Source: Chloroflexota bacterium
GTDB lineage: Bacteria > Chloroflexota > Anaerolineae > J102
Assembly: GCA_003353825.1 (NCBI GenBank)
Contig: PIVW01000343.1
Span: 1-6,480 of the forward strand
Reading direction: 5' to 3'
Length of the DNA stretch: 6,480 nucleotides
How positions within the stretch are numbered: position 1 is the stretch's first letter; each line of letters begins with the position of its first letter. Shown piece after piece: positions 4,947 through 6,480 of this stretch. The position numbers were made by a program, and so were the translations under genes. The notes beneath the pieces were generated by a model. That model did no database searches. It worked only from the letters and a program-made list of their open reading frames with translations, and had not been told where the DNA came from.

Positions 4947-6257
4947 CTATCCCTCGGCGCGGCGCACCCAGAGATGATGCCCTTCACGCCGCGTCACCTC
5001 CACGGTTTCCCCATCCTCGATTGGGCCATCCTCGGCAGTCGCTTCCCACCTGGAGCCCTGTAGATAGACCATTCCCTCTGGATCGAGGTCTGAGCGTGCT
5101 GCTCCACGCTGGCCAGTGAGAGCGGTGTTGCCCGCACTGAAGGGGGCACTGCGTTGAGTGTTGACCACAGCTCGTAAGGCAAAGACAATAAACAGGCCCA
5201 AGGCAATGGCGGTACCAATAATCGCCCCCCAGGGAATCGCATAATATGACGTATTGAATAGCATAGCCGCTCCTAGGATAAAGGCAACGATCCCCCCAAT
5301 AGATAGTGCCCCACCCGTCTGCGCTTTGAGGTCGATGACAAACAGGATGAACGCCAGAAAAATCAATGCCAACCCAGCAAAATTGGCTTCCAGAGTACCG
5401 AGTGAATAAAAAGCCAGTAGCAATGCGATGATTCCCACAGCACCGGCGACATAACCACCAGGCGCACTGAGTTCATACAATATGGCATTCAGGCCCAGGG
5501 TTAGCAAGATGACGGCAATGGCTGGGTTAGCCAGGATTCCCAGAAAATCTTCTGCAAAATTGGATTGAAACGCTTCGATCTCGGCATCGGCAATATCCAA
5601 TTCTACCGTTTCGCCGCCGATCACGACTTCGCTGCCATCGAATTGCGCCAACAGGTCATGCACATCCTCGGCAATGACATCGACGGCGCCAATCACCAGA
5701 GCTTCTTCGGCAGTTGAGGCCTCGGCCGATAGCACGGTTTCTTCTGCCCATCGCACCACGGCCTCGCCGCGACGTTCTGCCAAGGCTCGAGCAGTGGCAG
5801 ATAACGCTTCTTCCGCCTTTTTTTTAGCTGTCTCGGGTAATTCCTCACCGCTGGAATTTACAGGACTGGCGGCGCCGATAAATGATTCAGGCGCCATCGC
5901 TGCCAGATGCCCAGACAGGGTGATGAGCGTGCCCGCCGATGCCGCCCAGGCCCTCGCCGGCGAAACGTAGACGATGACAGGAACCGAGGATTGCTGAATG
6001 GTTTGCGATATCGAACGCGTGATATCGACGGAGCCGCCGGGTGTGTCCAGCTCGAATACCACGGCTTCTGCATCAATTTCTTCGGCATGTTCCAGACCCC
6101 GCTCAAGATATGAGAGCATCGAGGGTGTCACAGCGCCTTCGTAGGTCAGAACTAGCACCACCCGATCGGTCTCAGCTCCCACCGGTTGAGTCAGAAAAAC
6201 CACAAGCCACAGAACTGCAAACGCGGACAAGATAAGACGGGCATAGCGCATAATCAT
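4947..6257 (-). CDS. nfeD: NfeD-family membrane-bound serine protease (ClpP-like plus NfeD domains)
   Basis: A 436-residue long-form NfeD protein. Residues 1-28 are a signal peptide with a likely cut after VGA. Residues about 31-205 form a ClpP/crotonase-like protease domain outside the membrane: ELDTPGG (69-75), the nucleophile Ser107 in AASAGT, and Lys145-147, one of which should be the catalytic lysine of the Ser/Lys dyad known from the archaeal homologue PH1510. About five membrane helices follow (242-262, 268-288, 294-310, 320-335, 343-365), then the soluble OB-fold NfeD domain (about 378-433, GQRGAARSDLDPEG to VEVTRREG). The family cleaves hydrophobic stretches of SPFH/stomatin partners and is linked to membrane quality control; no SPFH gene is visible here. 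Met3 (6251) may be the true start, as GAAGG at 6264-6260 is 8 bases from it and only 2 from Met1. Intact and full length. Confidence 0.94.
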   Translation of the reverse strand: MIMRYARLILSAFAVLWLVVFLTQPVGAETDRVVLVLTYEGAVTPSMLSYLERGLEHAEEIDAEAVVFELDTPGGSVDITRSISQTIQQSSVPVIVYVSPARAWAASAGTLITLSGHLAAMAPESFIGAASPVNSSGEELPETAKKKAEEALSATARALAERRGEAVVRWAEETVLSAEASTAEEALVIGAVDVIAEDVHDLLAQFDGSEVVIGGETVELDIADAEIEAFQSNFAEDFLGILANPAIAVILLTLGLNAILYELSAPGGYVAGAVGIIALLLAFYSLGTLEANFAGLALIFLAFILFVIDLKAQTGGALSIGGIVAFILGAAMLFNTSYYAIPWGAIIGTAIALGLFIVFALRAVVNTQRSAPFSAGNTALTGQRGAARSDLDPEGMVYLQGSRWEATAEDGPIEDGETVEVTRREGHHLWVRRAEG

Positions 6258-6259
6258 AA

Positions 6260-6271
6260 CCTTCAGCCTTC
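6260..6271 (-). promoter_or_regulatory. Tandem GAAGG ribosome sites of nfeD
   Basis: On the minus strand GAAGG occurs twice, at 6271-6267 and 6264-6260. The first is 9 bases from the ATG at 6257; the second is 8 bases from the in-frame ATG at 6251. The start is therefore ambiguous by two codons, which does not affect the signal peptide. Confidence 0.5.
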
Positions 6272-6302
6272 AGAGAATTTCCGTGAATGGAATAGTCATC
6301 CT

Positions 6303-6311
6303 ATTATACCA
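6303..6311 (-). promoter_or_regulatory. Extended -10 promoter of nfeD (TGGTATAAT)
   Basis: The minus strand reads TGG-TATAAT at 6311-6303: a perfect -10 hexamer with the extended TGN motif. At 17 bases upstream the sequence (CAAAAA) is a poor -35, which extended -10 promoters tolerate. Transcription would start near 6296, leaving a leader of about 40 bases before the start codon. Confidence 0.7.
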
Positions 6312-6431
6312 GATAAAGGCGACCTTTTTGGATGAGGAGATTCCAGAAATCAGATGGATCAATTGAAATGACTTGTAGACCAAGGCTCTTTGGGATTTCG
6401 CGTGACAGGCCCATATATAGTGTGCTCAGAT

Positions 6432-6480
6432 TTAGGCAAAAAGACGGTAGCCTCCCAGATCCAGATAGAGGCGCTGGAAC
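6432..6480 (-). CDS. Possible 3' end of an unidentified gene entering from the right edge
   Basis: From the edge, the minus-strand frame beginning at 6479 reads FQRLYLDLGGYRLFA and stops at 6434-6432. The composition looks like a normal protein C-terminus. A competing minus-strand frame, beginning at 6480, stays open for 58 codons to a stop at 6306-6304 (ending DFWNLLIQKGRLYLV), which would run into the nfeD promoter. I cannot tell which, if either, is real, and I recognise neither. The plus strand of 6312-6480 shows nothing convincing. Confidence 0.22.
   Translation of the reverse strand, partial: FQRLYLDLGGYRLFA

Noticed and set aside
1..6480. CRISPR arrays, tRNA or rRNA genes, toxin-antitoxin pairs, phage-defence genes
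   Set aside because: No regularly spaced repeats, tRNA-like cloverleaf sequences, rRNA-like stretches or defence-protein motifs were seen on either strand.

Overview
The window looks like an ordinary chromosomal stretch of a free-living bacterium with roughly 50% G+C. The set of proteins fits a Chloroflexota-like lineage: an adh_fam_2-type zinc dehydrogenase, a short FmdB zinc-ribbon protein with a Ser/Thr/Gly-rich tail, a GT-C glycosyltransferase and a long-form NfeD protease. That placement is an impression from protein style, not a demonstrated assignment. I found no phage, CRISPR, rRNA or tRNA genes.

Left part (1-1007): a possible gene start on the minus strand runs off the left edge. 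It is followed by the C-terminal half of a glycerophosphodiester phosphodiesterase whose catalytic N-terminal half is missing, then about 480 AT-rich bases without a convincing gene. This looks like a rearranged or insertion-scarred area. Centre-left (1008-1946): a Crp/Fnr-family regulator has an inverted repeat just before its start and a textbook intrinsic terminator after its stop. Immediately after lies a decayed tail of an insertion-sequence transposase.

Centre (1947-3566): a zinc alcohol dehydrogenase on the minus strand has a perfect Shine-Dalgarno and a TATAAT box. Upstream of it is a stretch rich in inverted repeats (a pair sharing an AAGTTATT core, and a 12-bp perfect stem). Next come an FmdB-type zinc ribbon gene (minus) and a 144-bp divergent region carrying a 12-bp perfect palindrome. 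Right part (3567-6480): a polytopic GT-C-type glycosyltransferase (plus) converges, with only 6 bases between stop codons, on a full-length NfeD-type membrane serine protease (minus). The protease has a clear extended -10 promoter, and fragments of an upstream gene may run off the right edge.

The genes do not form one pathway or operon; nearly every one is its own transcription unit. I did not see a convincing new multi-gene system. The items most worth a second look are the repeat-rich 3018-3205 region, the mobile-element scars on both sides of the Crp/Fnr gene, the likely autoregulatory dyad, and an A8 slippery run in the protease gene exactly at its presumed catalytic lysine.
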